Part shown: positions 12,779 through 23,500 of the stretch, one piece after another
How positions within the stretch are numbered: the first letter of the stretch is position 1
How the letters are laid out: each line of letters begins with the position of its first letter
DNA from: Mnemiopsis leidyi
Taxonomy: Eukaryota; Ctenophora; Tentaculata; Lobata; Bolinopsidae
Length of the DNA: 61,605 nt
Assembly: GCA_000226015.1 (NCBI GenBank)
Contig: JH154832.1
Location: forward strand, 79,012-140,616
Direction of reading: 5' to 3'
Translations under genes and position numbers: made by a program
The notes under the pieces: model-generated
The model's input: only the letters and a program-made list of their open reading frames with translations
Told to the model about the DNA's origin: nothing
The model's database searches: none

Positions 12779-12856
12779 GGAGTGCGCTGCTAAGGCATTT
12801 GCAATCTTCGGCCGAATGACTGGGAAAGCGTAATTGCAGATTGACTGATTGAGGGT
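12779..12856 (+). repeat. SINE-domain-like fragment
   Basis: The stretch GAGTGCGCTGCTAAGGCAT through GATTGAGGGTTG matches, in opposite orientation, 17821-17918, sharing GGCATTTGC, CAATCTTC, GCCGAATGAC and GAGGGTT. Part of that segment is also shared with the body of the tRNA-derived SINE at 44543, so this looks like an old SINE-body fragment. Confidence 0.5.
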
Positions 12857-12981
12857 TGTGTCTGCTAAGCCAACATTGTGCGGCAGCGCGCACCCTCCCG
12901 GCCCCCAACATTATATTCTCAGATAATGAAAATCAAACAAAGCCAACAGTGCCCTGTGTTCACATAACTTGTCGGACGTTG

Positions 12982-13153
12982 CTTGTAGGTTGATAACCTA
13001 CGCGCAGCCCTAGCCCCGCGCAAAAGTGAAAAGGGCTCTGATTGGAAAAAGCTTCAACTGTCAACGGGCGATGCGCGTCTACAGTCTAGAATTTCTTTGC
13101 CAGAAATGCGTGACAGCGCGTGATGGCCGCGACAGTAGGTTATCAACCTACAA
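12982..13153. mobile_element. Palindrome-ended short element
   Basis: TTGTAGGTTGATAACCTAC at 12982-13000 and its exact reverse complement ending CCTACAA at 13153 bound a 170-bp GC-rich segment. Each end is itself an imperfect palindrome (GTAGGTT..AACCTAC). No ORF inside; no clear target duplication. A MITE or snapback element is the simplest reading. Confidence 0.5.
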
Positions 13154-13164
13154 AAAAGTTGCCT

Positions 13165-13256
13165 TGCGTTGCGGCCCATTTTCAATTTTCAAATCGAATT
13201 TTCAATTTTCAAATCGAATTTTCTTCGCTGCATTTTCAATTTTCAAATCGAATTTT
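13165..13256. repeat. Short tandem repeat, ATTTTCAATTTTCAAATCGA unit
   Basis: Three consecutive units containing TTTTCAATTTTCAAATCGAA; the second and third also carry TTCTTCGCTG. It leads directly into the paired GC hairpins at 13267-13308. Confidence 0.85.
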
Positions 13257-13266
13257 CTTCGCTGCC

Positions 13267-13308
13267 GGGCCGCGCGCTTCGCGCGCGGGGGCTGCCGCTT
13301 CGCGGCAG
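13267..13308. repeat. Two adjacent perfect GC hairpins with TTC loops
   Basis: CCGCGCGC-TTC-GCGCGCGG and GCTGCCGC-TTC-GCGGCAGC stand side by side, each an 8-bp perfect stem with the same three-base loop. They lie within the repeat nest just before the assembly gap and may be part of a transposon end. Confidence 0.8.
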
Positions 13309-13472
13309 CAGGTCAGGCAACGTCTGACAACAAAAAAGCTTAGCAAGGGTGCCCCCTCATTAACCCTGTTGTTGCTCATGCTCTAACCATAAACCAGAGC
13401 CATTTTGCGCGCGTAGCAGCCGCCGCGCGCTGCAAAGCTTCCGCAATCCGCAACGCAATGCAATTGTCAGAC

Positions 13473-13615
13473 NNNNNNNNNNNNNNNNNNNNNNNNNNNN
13501 NNNNNNNNNNNNNNNNNNNNNNNNNNNNNNNNNNNNNNNNNNNNNNNNNNNNNNNNNNNNNNNNNNNNNNNNNNNNNNNNNNNNNNNNNNNNNNNNNNNN
13601 NNNNNNNNNNNNNNN
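13473..13615. other. Assembly gap (143 N)
   Basis: Run of N. It adjoins the GC-rich hairpin nest, which probably defeated assembly. Whatever left terminal repeat the Harbinger element had may lie here. Confidence 0.99.
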
Positions 13616-13639
13616 TAACATCATGGGATACTTAGGAAA

Positions 13640-13780
13640 AATTAAGATTTGAGCTACCTCAAAACAACACTGATGGCAGTCAGAGGGTTTAGAAAAACCA
13701 GAAATGTCAATATTCAGAACTGGACCTAAATCTGATAAACTTCTACATTAGATGAACCCTCTCTAATTCAGTTTTGCATA
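13640..13780 (+). pseudogene. Retroelement-like fragment, copy 1
   Basis: The + strand frame reads LKTTLMAVRGFRKTR and then meets a stop. The related fragment at 16930-17030 reads LKTTLMAMRGFRKSR. Both precede similar AT-rich tails (TTCTACA then GTTTTTATAT). They flank the Harbinger element in the same orientation. Family not recognised. Confidence 0.45.
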
Positions 13781-13982
13781 TAGTTTTTATATTTTTATGG
13801 AGCTCTTCTTTATCTTTATATGGGGATTATGCTGAATCATAATGTCATTTGTATTTCTTCATTATATTATTTTGTAACACAATTATACATAAAAATAATT
13901 TACCATGGACACAGGTTTGATAGATTTTAAATCAAACCCAACATACAATATTATCACAACAACAATATAAAGCTATTCATAT

Positions 13983-15236
13983 TCACATTCCCAGAAACAA
14001 TACACAGTTCGCTTCAGAAAACTCCTTATCGAGAGCATTAGCTATAACTTGTCTCTTCTCTTTCGCGGTTAGAGAGGTTCTTTTCCTTGTTCTGGTTTGG
14101 TTGGAAGAATGTAACGCTGATTCCTTGGCGTCGTCCAGAATTCTCATCAGTCTCCTGTACTCATCGTCTTGGAAGTGATGTCGGGGATGGAGAATTGTGT
14201 CGTCCTTAGTAAGGAGGTAGTTGTGGAGAAGGACGCAGGTTAGGATTATCCGGTTGATGGTCTCTAGGTCCCGGAACGGTATAGGATTGATGAGGACCCT
14301 CCACTTCCCTTTCAGCCGACCAAATAAGGATTCCACTATCATGCGTACCCGGGATTGTCGATAGTTGTAGCGGCTCTCCCAGGGCAGGAGGTGTAGTCCA
14401 GGGTATCTGTTCAGGAGGTTATCGTGAAGGGCAAAGGCAGGATCTCCAACAATGTGGTATTTCTCCGGGATTCGGCCGCTCCTAATGAGATCGTTGAAGC
14501 CGGACATCTCTGCAACTCCACCATCGTTGTTGCGGCCAGGAGCTCCGATGTGGTAGAAAAGGATCCTAGTTCTGGAGTCGCAAACAGCTTGTAGGTGAAT
14601 GGAGTAGTCCTTTTTGTAGTCAAAGTAAGAGGAGGGATCCACTCTAGGTTTCTGTATCTTTATGTGTGTGTCGTCCACAGCTCCAACACAATCAGGAAAC
14701 TGGAACATATCGAAGAACTCCTTCGATATCTTGTAGAAATCCTCCTCCGTCGACGGGAATCTGACCAAGGACTTGAAGAAAGGATGTGTAGCAATCGAGT
14801 TGGTCACGTCACAGATGATGGTCCTCACAGTAGAATGTCCAACTCCAAACAGGTGCGCCAAAGTTGAGAAATCGTCTCCAGTCGCTAGATATCGGAGGGT
14901 GAGGGCTAGTTTCTTAGCAGGTTCGATGGAGTCACCGGCCACAGAACAGGAAAGGATGGAGTGATATATCTTCTCAAGGATTTCTGCGAACAGGGTCTTT
15001 GATATTCTGTAGAACTCCACAAACTTGTCGTCGTACATGTGCTGGCAGTCTCTTTCCCAAAAGGTTGAACTCTTTAAGAAACGTTTCTGTCTGCGCTGGC
15101 GAGACTGCTCCGGATCAGCTGCAGAAGTTTCCTCCAGGATTTCCATAATGTGCTGGACAATGACGTTTCTTCTCTGTACGAGCATTTGGAGGAGTCCATC
15201 TTCTGACAGGGGTAGTTGATTTGCAAGTTGTTCCAT
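13983..15236 (-). CDS. PIF/Harbinger transposase (HARBI1-like)
   Basis: An uninterrupted 417-residue ORF. A helix-turn-helix-like segment lies at about 121-140 (ATGDDFSTLAHLFGVGHST). The DDE nuclease residues are visible: Asp188 in GAVDDTHI, Asp265 in VGDPAFAL and Glu302 in RMIVESLFGRLKGKW, with the family's PGRNND and LLHNYL motifs around them. Length is within the usual 350-450 aa. The frame is intact, so the element may be recent or still active. Upstream in another frame (15325-15240) there is coding-like sequence with IKIEPDNGND, which could be a lost or frameshifted N-terminal extension. It is divergent from the Myb/SANT ORF at 15617, the standard two-gene Harbinger layout; the two proteins act together, the Myb-like partner aiding nuclear import and end binding. 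Confidence 0.93.
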   Translation of the reverse strand: MEQLANQLPLSEDGLLQMLVQRRNVIVQHIMEILEETSAADPEQSRQRRQKRFLKSSTFWERDCQHMYDDKFVEFYRISKTLFAEILEKIYHSILSCSVAGDSIEPAKKLALTLRYLATGDDFSTLAHLFGVGHSTVRTIICDVTNSIATHPFFKSLVRFPSTEEDFYKISKEFFDMFQFPDCVGAVDDTHIKIQKPRVDPSSYFDYKKDYSIHLQAVCDSRTRILFYHIGAPGRNNDGGVAEMSGFNDLIRSGRIPEKYHIVGDPAFALHDNLLNRYPGLHLLPWESRYNYRQSRVRMIVESLFGRLKGKWRVLINPIPFRDLETINRIILTCVLLHNYLLTKDDTILHPRHHFQDDEYRRLMRILDDAKESALHSSNQTRTRKRTSLTAKEKRQVIANALDKEFSEANCVLFLGM

Positions 15237-15325
15237 GATGAGGGTTCTTCAGATACCATGTCGTTTCCATTGTCAGGTTCAATTTTTATGTCGCTGAAGT
15301 TGTTAAGATGACGAATAGCTATCAT

Positions 15326-15616
15326 GCTTGGAGCTTACAGCGGCAAATCCTCGTCCTGACGTGGTAAGATGTACTGATTGACAAATGACGTGTTCTAGTG
15401 TAATCATTTGATCTCAAATTATCGGTCGACCCTGTTAGCGACTGATTGGGAGTAAGGTTGGTTTATTTCCGGTAACATCTACTCACATCATGCTGAATCA
15501 CGTCATGACGTTGTTTGAAGTTTCACGAGCATCCTAGTATATAAGAGGGTACGACAGCACCCGACATATCCATTCGTTCCTCTCCTCTACCAAGTAACAA
15601 CCAAGTAACCACAGTG
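15326..15616. promoter_or_regulatory. Divergent promoter region of the Harbinger genes
   Basis: The 290 bp between the two divergent Harbinger ORFs contain a clean TATATAAG at 15538-15545, about 72 bp before the ATG of the Myb/SANT gene, the right distance for a TATA-driven start with a short leader. No comparable TATA is evident for the transposase side. Confidence 0.6.
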
Positions 15617-16405
15617 ATGTCTTCTTCCTCCACCTCTGACTTCTACATAGATCCCCCTTCTCCTCCAGTCATACCTCTCAGTCCTTCTACTACCAGAATC
15701 ACAAACTCCGCTTCTAAGAAGCCTGCTGCTGCTCTGGTCGAGGAGGTTCCTCATCAATGGACTACTTCGGAGACAAGGACCCTGATCCAGATTCGACTAT
15801 CCGGCTACATCGATCGGAGGTTCCGGACGACGAAGAAAGGACACAAGCACATCTGGTTGGCGGTTTCGAAGCAGCTCAGGAGCAAAGGGATCGACGTCGA
15901 CCACATGCAGGCTCAGTCAAAGTACAACAAGATGCGAAGGGAGTACACGAAGCGCTACCAGAAAGTCAACAAAAGTGGCGCTGACCGGACACCTCTTTTT
16001 GAGTGGGAATTCTACGAAGACCTTGAACCAAGCTTCAGAACCTGCAGACAGATAGAACCTGATTACGTCGAGTCCTCACAGCTCCCAGAGGCAACGAGTG
16101 ATGACCAGCCGTCCGGAGACACCAATGAATACTCTCAACCCTCCCAGTCTACCCCGATCCAGAAAAGCCTTCTCTTTCCAAACCGAAGAAAGAAGTGACC
16201 ATTGACACAGGACGAGAGAGACGACAACGCCGACAAGCGGTTCAAGCTGCTGATAGACGAGTTGCAGAAGACAGACAAGCGGATTGCCGAGTACACGGAA
16301 GCATATCAGAGGACCTCTGAAGCTCAGATAAGGTTCTTCAACCTACAATCGGAGCTAGCTCTCGCTCAACTGGATAAACTGAAATCTCGCACTCGCAGAG
16401 GATAA
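15617..16405 (+). CDS. Harbinger Myb/SANT-like DNA-binding protein, with in-frame TGA
   Basis: The ORF from the ATG at 15617 encodes a Ser/Pro-rich start, then a trihelix (Myb/SANT-like) domain at about residues 45-135: tryptophans in HQWTTSETRTLI, KHIWLAVSKQL and PLFEWEFYEDL, with a basic KYNKMRREYTKRYQK helix. It stops at TGA 16196-16198. The same frame continues for 68 more codons to TAA 16405 as a highly charged coiled-coil (KRFKLLIDELQKTDKRIAEY), typical of the C-terminus of these proteins. So the natural protein is probably one 262-aa chain interrupted by a single stop, from mutation, assembly error or readthrough. This is the second gene of the Harbinger element. Confidence 0.85.
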
Positions 16406-16589
16406 GAGCAGTTTATGTTTACGATGTTATTATGTTTGTTTTGTGTGAAATCGTTCTATTTAGATATTTTACGAACATTATGATAATGATATCATCATAC
16501 GTTATGAACTAAAAGGCGTTTCTGTTGTTTTCGTCTGAATCAAAATCTTGACAGCCTTTATACATGCCGCAGTTGAATGAAAATGAGGT

Positions 16590-16760
16590 CGATATCAGGT
16601 GGCACATCATGTGCCGTGTCACGTGTCGCGGAACATGATCCTAACTAGACGGCACATACCGCGATACGTACCGGGGAACATGATCCTAACTAGACGGCAC
16701 ATGCCGCGGTACGTGCTGCGACACGTGATCCGATACGTTCCGTCTAGCTAGGGTCTAAGA
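16590..16760. repeat. GC-rich tandem/palindromic repeat, possible Harbinger subterminal region
   Basis: GAACATGATCCTAACTAGAC followed by GGCACAT and CCGCG recurs twice about 54 bp apart, and CGTCTAG/CTAGACGG appears in both orientations. Composition differs sharply from the AT-rich flanks. Position just outside the Myb gene suggests a subterminal region of the transposon; no matching left end is seen, perhaps because of the gap at 13473. Confidence 0.6.
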
Positions 16761-16904
16761 GGGATGGGAATTCTGCATATTGTCCGATCTCCGATATCAG
16801 TAAACTTAAAGGGACTTTTTGATGATTGTTTTATTTTTTGTGTTCTTGATGAGGTTTTTGAATTCGAAAGAGCTTTGTCCAAAGTTATGTTATGGGCTTT
16901 CTTA

Positions 16905-17100
16905 GAAGGAAACTTCGCATAGAACTCTTGAAAACAACTTTAATGGCTATGCGTGGCTTTAGGAAAAGTAGGGTTACAGCTATAGCAGAATTAGATTTAA
17001 ACCTTCTACAGTTTTATGTACATTAGTGTGTTTTTTATCATTCTTTTTTAATGGTATATAGATGTTTTTATATAGGGTCATTTGTGTATTCAAGGTGTAA
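16905..17100 (+). pseudogene. Retroelement-like fragment, copy 2
   Basis: Partner of the fragment at 13640. The frame runs LKTTLMAMRGFRKSR then about 15 more codons (AELDLNLLQFYVH) to a TAG, followed by a shared AT-rich tail. It may be the C-terminal end of a mobile-element protein; the family is unknown. Confidence 0.45.
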
Positions 17101-17820
17101 TTGTCTATTTTTATTTATTATTTAAAAAAAAGCTTTGTCCAAAGGTGTCACATTTTAGAGAATGCGATACAGTCTGTGAAAATGTGTAATGCTGTTTCTT
17201 GTTCGTCAGGTTTTTTGCAGTATTCACAGCGTGGTTCGTCAGCTAGTGTTTGTTCAGATTATTCAAGTTAAACAAGTTTTTTTCAAGTTAATGACCAGTA
17301 AGGACTTTTGTTACAGATGCTGTGCCTTCTTCGTTCAAAGGTTTAATGTATTTACCGAATTTTGGGTGTTTTTCAAGAATTTTATTCATAGATACATAGC
17401 AGTCATCATTGAGTTTTAAGTTTTTGGTCTTTGTAAAATTGATAGGATTTTGCTGTGTCTGAATGTAGACACCGCAGGACTATGCCATTCTCCAGGCCAA
17501 TCAGGACTCAGCAACCAGCTGACCCAGCACCACATCTGATGGAAAATGTGGTTTGGAGTGGACTTTGCTAGGATTTGTCAGTTTTTCAGTAGACACTAAT
17601 GCTTTCTCGCAGGAAAACTGACCTAAAGCGTGGGAAGAATTCTCACCCTACAACACACACCCTGCTCGTAAAGTGTGATGCAGCAAATCTATATTTAATT
17701 ATAAGTTTAATTATAAATTCTGAAATTTGTATTTGTATTTGTATTTGTTACACCTGTACCCAGGCTTTTACAGTTATACTGAAGGGGCTCCTGGAAGATT
17801 CTAGATCTTTTAACGGAGAC

Positions 17821-17918
17821 CCTCCTCATTTAACCCTCAATCACGGTTTCCCGGTCATTCGGCTGAGTCGACCGAAGAAGATTGCATAGGCAAATGCCCT
17901 TAGCGCACTCCTCTCAGT
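17821..17918 (-). repeat. SINE-body fragment, reverse orientation
   Basis: On the minus strand the segment reads GGTCGACTCAGCCGAATG followed by GAGGGTTAAATGAG. The SINE at 44543 has GGTCCACTCAGCCAAATG and GAGGGTTAAATGAG at the same spacing, so both share a conserved body. No tRNA-like head is visible here. Confidence 0.65.
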
Positions 17919-18307
17919 GAAATCAGTAACCAGTGTATCAATTAATATTTTCATCTCAACTTCGAGAACTAATAGAGTGCCTGGCGCCTGCAGACACCCT
18001 GGCACCCTTATCAATCTTCTTCGACTAAAATGTTCACCAGAGTCTGCCAAGAGTGCCAAGGGGTGGCGGAACAGGGGTGGAACAGAGGGGCCAGCAGGCC
18101 ATCGCCCCTGAAAAGTGGCTGGATAGCCAAGGTATTATTGCCCCCCCCAAATTTCAACAACATCTATTTTGAACAAAATTGCTTCTAAGCTACTGCATAA
18201 ATAGCAAAATGGCGTGTTTGGTTTAATATCCCCACTTTCTACTTAGATTTTTGGGCCATTTTATGCTTCTAGGTTCTCACATTCACAATGCTGCTTTAAC
18301 AGTTAAA

Positions 18308-19171
18308 ATGTCAGATAAAGAAAGCAAGCCTCCAAGATCAACAGCCATTAAAAGAACTGGCCAATCGACAAATAAAAATCTCGGACATGCTCGAACTCAG
18401 GTTCAATTTGTTATCCTTTTCTCTCTCTGCTCAATAGATTCTATATGAAGTTTGATATATGTCTGCTCAATACATGATGTATAAATTTTATTTAATATTT
18501 TATTTTATTTTCAGCCCAGATTATTCATATTTTGAACAGAAACCAGTAACTAGTAGGGAAAATGATAAGTAGAGCTTATGAGAGTTGTCAGTTCCAAGTG
18601 TTTCCATTGCAGGTGAAACTACACAGCTCATTGATTATTCATTTTTTTAGATATTATCGGAGCAGAGGAAGTATAACAAGAACAGAAACTCTACACCTCG
18701 AGTATTGGTAGGTCCTAATTTGCTTTTAACACTTCCTTTACAAACATCACCAATATGATAATGTAAATATACTAATGTAGTCAGACAGCCAGGGCGAGGG
18801 AAGACCTCTTTTATATTAGATTGGCAGTTAAGAGTTTTACTGAACTGATGACAGTCAATTATAGTCAAGGTGCAAATTGCAAGCTCTCTCTGTGCTGTAA
18901 TGCAATTTTAATATTACACAGAGGATTTTCCAGTTGCCACCCCCAGTTTGAATGAAGTTCTCCTTGAAGGAGGGGGTCATATTATTGTTATTTGTAAATA
19001 AATCTTTCTTGCTTTCCTTCTTGTTTTATTCTATTTTTTTGGAAAGCAAAATTTTGAAAAAAAGTTGTTTCCCTAAAACATATACATGTCAATTACCAAA
19101 CCATTGCATGGTTGTTTCAGCAAGGTTTCAATCACTCCAAGCCAAAGACAGCAGAAGAGCTCCGAATGTGA
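18308..19171 (+). CDS. Possible small three-exon gene, 66-aa basic protein
   Basis: Three exon-like blocks join in phase 0: 18308-18400 (ATG), 18651-18707 and 19121-19171 (TGA). The second and third have good splice sites (TTTTTTTAG before, GTAGGT after; TTGTTTCAG before); the first donor (CAG/GTTCAA) is weak. The product would be hydrophilic and Lys/Arg/Ser/Asn rich, with ILSEQRKYNKNR in the middle and KPKTAEELRM at the end, with no membrane segment or signal peptide. An AATAAA lies about 220 bp downstream (near 19390). I do not recognise the family. The stop codon sits in the first unit of a 46-bp tandem repeat. Could be a chance ORF set; moderate to low certainty. Confidence 0.4.
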
Positions 19172-19295
19172 GTTACATCATGATGTGTATATTATATAGC
19201 TGTAGAATAGAATGTGAGTTACATCATGTTGTGTATATTATATAGCTGTAGAATAGAATGTGAGTTACATCATGTTGTGTATATTATATAGCTGG
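19164..19295. repeat. 46-bp tandem repeat, three units
   Basis: Units start at 19164, 19210 and 19256 with GAATGTGAGTTACATCATG and are almost identical; the third ends early at TATAGCTGG. The TGA of the putative small gene at 18308 is inside the first unit. Confidence 0.9.
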
Positions 19296-19399
19296 AATGG
19301 GCAAGTCACAATGTATTAGATCACCAGTGCTGCGTGTGAAATCACTTCAGATTTTGCGATGATGTAATAAGTAAATGAAATTATCGTATAAATAAAAAG

Positions 19400-20558
19400 T
19401 CCCGTTTGTTACCCAACCATTTTTCGTTTTGACTTATGAGATTGCATTTTGCAATTGTTCGTGTTTTAAATTTAGTTAATTTAAAATTTGCACCGCAATT
19501 TGCAGTCAATCATGAAAAGATATCATATTTTAACTTTTGCTTTTTCTTCAGAGCAAGGTTGAAGAAATTTGAAACCTCTAGCTAAGAGTTGCAATGTGTC
19601 ATGGAAAATCCTAATTCCTAAAGTATGTCTCAATGTTCTGCTCAGACTTCGAATTTCGATAGAAATGTCAATTATTTTGTGTAATATGTATCGTGATTTT
19701 ATAATTAATTTATTGTACAGGTAATGGTTAAGGCAGATAATACTTTAGTTTCTGTGCTTGATATACAGTACGTCAGGCTTTTGATGAAGACTTTGAAATT
19801 GTCAGATTTTTTGTAAATAGTGTACAGTGTGGAAGTAGGGTATTTATTTTCAGTTAAACAATGTCAATATTTTATCTTTGTTTTCATGTTGCAATGAGAC
19901 GGTACTATCTATTTGTTTACAGTAGTATGTATATGCACAGTACATAACAGTATGTACATAGAAAGGTTGCTTTTTCACAAACATTTACAAAAAAGTATGT
20001 TAAAACTCACAATTTCATGTAAACGCTACCAACACTCATACTAACTTACAGTGGTTTTACATTGCTTAATCAAATAAAATATGTTTCATGTCAAATTATG
20101 TCTCGTTAATTCGACTCGGATATTGCCATTATGGTAGAACTGTAATTAACTCACTTTCCTTGATACATACAGACATTGGACAACACTGGTGTATAATAGC
20201 TTCCCGTAAAATGTCACGGTTTGTTGTGTCATTTTAAGTCGTGAGTTTGTGAATTTAGCTGCATGATCTTCTTAATAACCGTTCGTATACATACAAGGAA
20301 ATGCATGTGGGTGTATCTAAAATTTGCGTCGAATAACATTTACATTTAGCACAAACATTAGCACAAACGTTAACATGCTTGTCACTTTGAGCTATGACAG
20401 CGTTTTGTGAATGCTTGTATCTTGAACAGTTGCTTCGTCACTGGATTTCATTCTTAACTATTATTCTTAGTTATTACATTGAATTTTGTTTCTTATAAAC
20501 TCTAATCAATCAGCCCATAAAATGACAATTATACATAACATTTCTCGAGAAGGTAGCC
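19400..20558. other. AT-rich intergenic DNA
   Basis: No ORF above background, no RNA gene or repeat recognised. The end of this stretch is the 5' flank of the VWA5A-like gene. Confidence 0.5.
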
Positions 20559-23500
20559 ATGCCGTTTAAGAACACATACGCTACGTTCGATGACGTGGAG
20601 TGTGGTCTTGTTTCCATTCATGACGGTTTTGTTCTTCCTCTTCACCTCGAGAAATGCGAGGTATTCGTCGAGGTATGTACCTTGCTTCTTCAGAATAGTT
20701 CATGATATCTTGAACTCATATAGAGGAAGGTATTATTGGGGAGAGTTAACAAATTCTGACCAATGAGAAGCTAGAAAACAGTACTTTCTAGCTTCTAATT
20801 GATTAAAATTGGTGACCTCTCCCCAATAATACCTTTCTCTATAATTTGTCCCATGATGATTAGTTTTGATTACCCTCGCATTGGTAGAATCTGAAGAACC
20901 ATATATACCCAAGGTGATTAACCACATCGGACATTACACGATAAAGCAGAGCTACGTCAACTTGATGGATTCGACCTTGGAAGCCACGTACATTTTCCCT
21001 ATTCAAGAGGGGGGAGCAGTACACTACTTTACTGCAGAGAGCAACGGTATGTGAACACTTAGAGTAATGGTTAGTTAAGCAGGCTGAGTGTTTGAATGTA
21101 CTGCTTTCAATTAGCACCCACATGAAGGTATTATAGCTGTATAAATATTGTGTCACGAGCCTAGTCACACCTTTAAGTTCGTAAAACATTGCAACAGTTT
21201 AACTGTAAATGATATCATTCTTGGGAATATAATATGTACTTTTGAAAACTTTTAGTCTGCTAAAACTCTTTCAATAAATATAGAATTATACAGTACATCT
21301 GGTTTCTGAGTCCCTAAATCATAGTCACGCCCCACAAACGATAAGAGTGTTATTCATGAACACCTTTCCGAACTCCTGTTGTCTCAATAGTGGAGATGTT
21401 CCCTTGTACCCGTAATAAAACCACCGTCTCATCTCGCCACACCTGTACCTCCCCAGAAACAACGCCCTGTAAGCCAACTCAAACCGTGTACTTAGTAGTG
21501 TTGTACACTTGGTTCACATTCCAGACCAGCCACCCTGTAAACACGTCTTCAGGCTTCATTATACGGTTGAGGACCGAGATAGATAGGTGTATGATGTGTC
21601 CGATCAGATCGTTGGACAGGACCTACCCTCCTCCCGAACAGTAGGTCCACCTCCTGGGCAGGGACCCGAATTTGTTACCGCCCAGCCCTGTGTACCGGAG
21701 TCCTGGTGCTGGCTGTATCAGAGCGCGGATCAACATTGGGAGATTTACAGTGACGTCATCGTCTGTTTTGACATGATACTTGAAATTGTAATGGTGGTGG
21801 GTTCATCCCCCCCGTGACTTTGTATCGGAGAGAGTAATGGCCCTCGTCAATGTCTTCAACTAAGAACATATCGTTTAGAGACATATCCTCATTAAATGTG
21901 TGGGGATATTTCCCCTTATTTTAGGCTGCCCATCACGAACATGAGCTTGATCTTCTTCAATTCTTCTTCAATTCTTCTTCAACAAATTCCACGCTGAAGA
22001 TCTGCCCAAGTCCCTCTTTATAACTTGACGGACTTCTCCCTTGCTGGGATGAGTTGGTATAACAAACACGATAAAATAACTTTCTTTGATTTGGACAGTT
22101 TTGTTTGATACCTCGGTTGTTAGGTAATTTTCTGAAGAGCTAGAGTTGGTTGTCACTTCATTGAGTGTTTATAAAGGAATATTTTGATCATCTGCACTAA
22201 CATTGACTGATTAAACGCATAAAAGTCTTTCTAGTATGCATCAGCCATTATTTCAGTCTTGTGTTGTGTGTGTGTTCTCTTAAAGTCACGTGACCAATAA
22301 GTGATAAGCCGTCTTTCCATGCTCACTGAAACACTGAATGGTTGTCTCTAAAAGTGGACTGTGGAGTGACTAAGTTAATGAACAAGAACATGGTAGTTTC
22401 CAGCTGCATGACTTGAGGGTTCAGGAAACATTTTCGTATTATGTCGGAAAAAGTTATAAATTTTGTTAATTAGATAGTCCAGGCATTGCTTGAGGCAATT
22501 ATTCAAAAGCGTTGTTCATTAACATTTGCCCATGTACATCTACGAAACAAATTGCAATCCATGTATGCTGCTAGATGCTGGTATCTATACAAGTATTAGC
22601 TTATCGAGACATGGAATGAATAAAATACTGAGATTCTCGATATAGTCGTTACCATAGAACCATTACAGGAGTTTTGATAGAAGGGAAAGTAAAGAAGAAG
22701 GGAGATTCCACGGCGGGTGGAGGTGTGGCAGACATTGACGAGGATGATTTAGCTATGGAGGACAACAGGACCAGCTTTCTCTTGTCTGAGTTCAAACCTG
22801 ACCTGTACCAGCTTGCTGTGAGTTTTGCGGCAGTTTTCAGTAGTCATATTACACTTTGTATTATCTGATTTTATCTGTTCACCTCGCTTTAAAGTTGGAG
22901 ATTAGCTTACATTCCCAACATTCTTTCAGCTTGGGGAGCTGTCCCCGAACAGTATTACGGTTATTGAGTTGAAGTATGTGTGTGAACTACCGATTGAAAA
23001 CAACGCCGTGAAACTGAGCATACCCAACACAGTCGCTCCTCAGTACTCTAAACCTCCAAATGATTGCGCTGAGAAAACAGCCGCGGATGAGGTTTGTTTT
23101 GGTTTTATCGTAGGCATAAGATTTTGGAGTAAAGTTGTAACACGCATGAACTCATTTTTGCTTTGTTTTTCTGGTGCGCACGTACGATTTAAAATTGTAC
23201 TCACTGGATTTCACAATTCATATCAAGACTCAAGAGGTCGCAGATTTGACTGCCAAGTTTTTCATCATAGTCCTGAAAGTCTTGCTAGTCGCTTCTAACG
23301 AATTTCCATCAGCTTGTGGACTTGGAGAAAGCTCTTGACGTACCAATAACGATAAAAGTGCGACAAACCGTAGCGTTCAGAACGGATTGTGATCCTCATG
23401 AAGTTCAATTTGTAGACGGTGACGCTCTTGACGAAGATGGTTTCTACTTCAGGTGTGTACTGTTCTACTTTGTCAATACTTTGGTCATTACTTTGGTCAT

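Noticed and set aside
17189..17419. Hydrophobic 76-codon plus-strand ORF
   Set aside because: Composition reflects T-rich DNA; no splice context, family or neighbours support it.
17599..18111. Overlapping ORFs on both strands in a GC-richer stretch
   Set aside because: Part of this DNA is a SINE-body fragment; none of the frames resembles a known protein.
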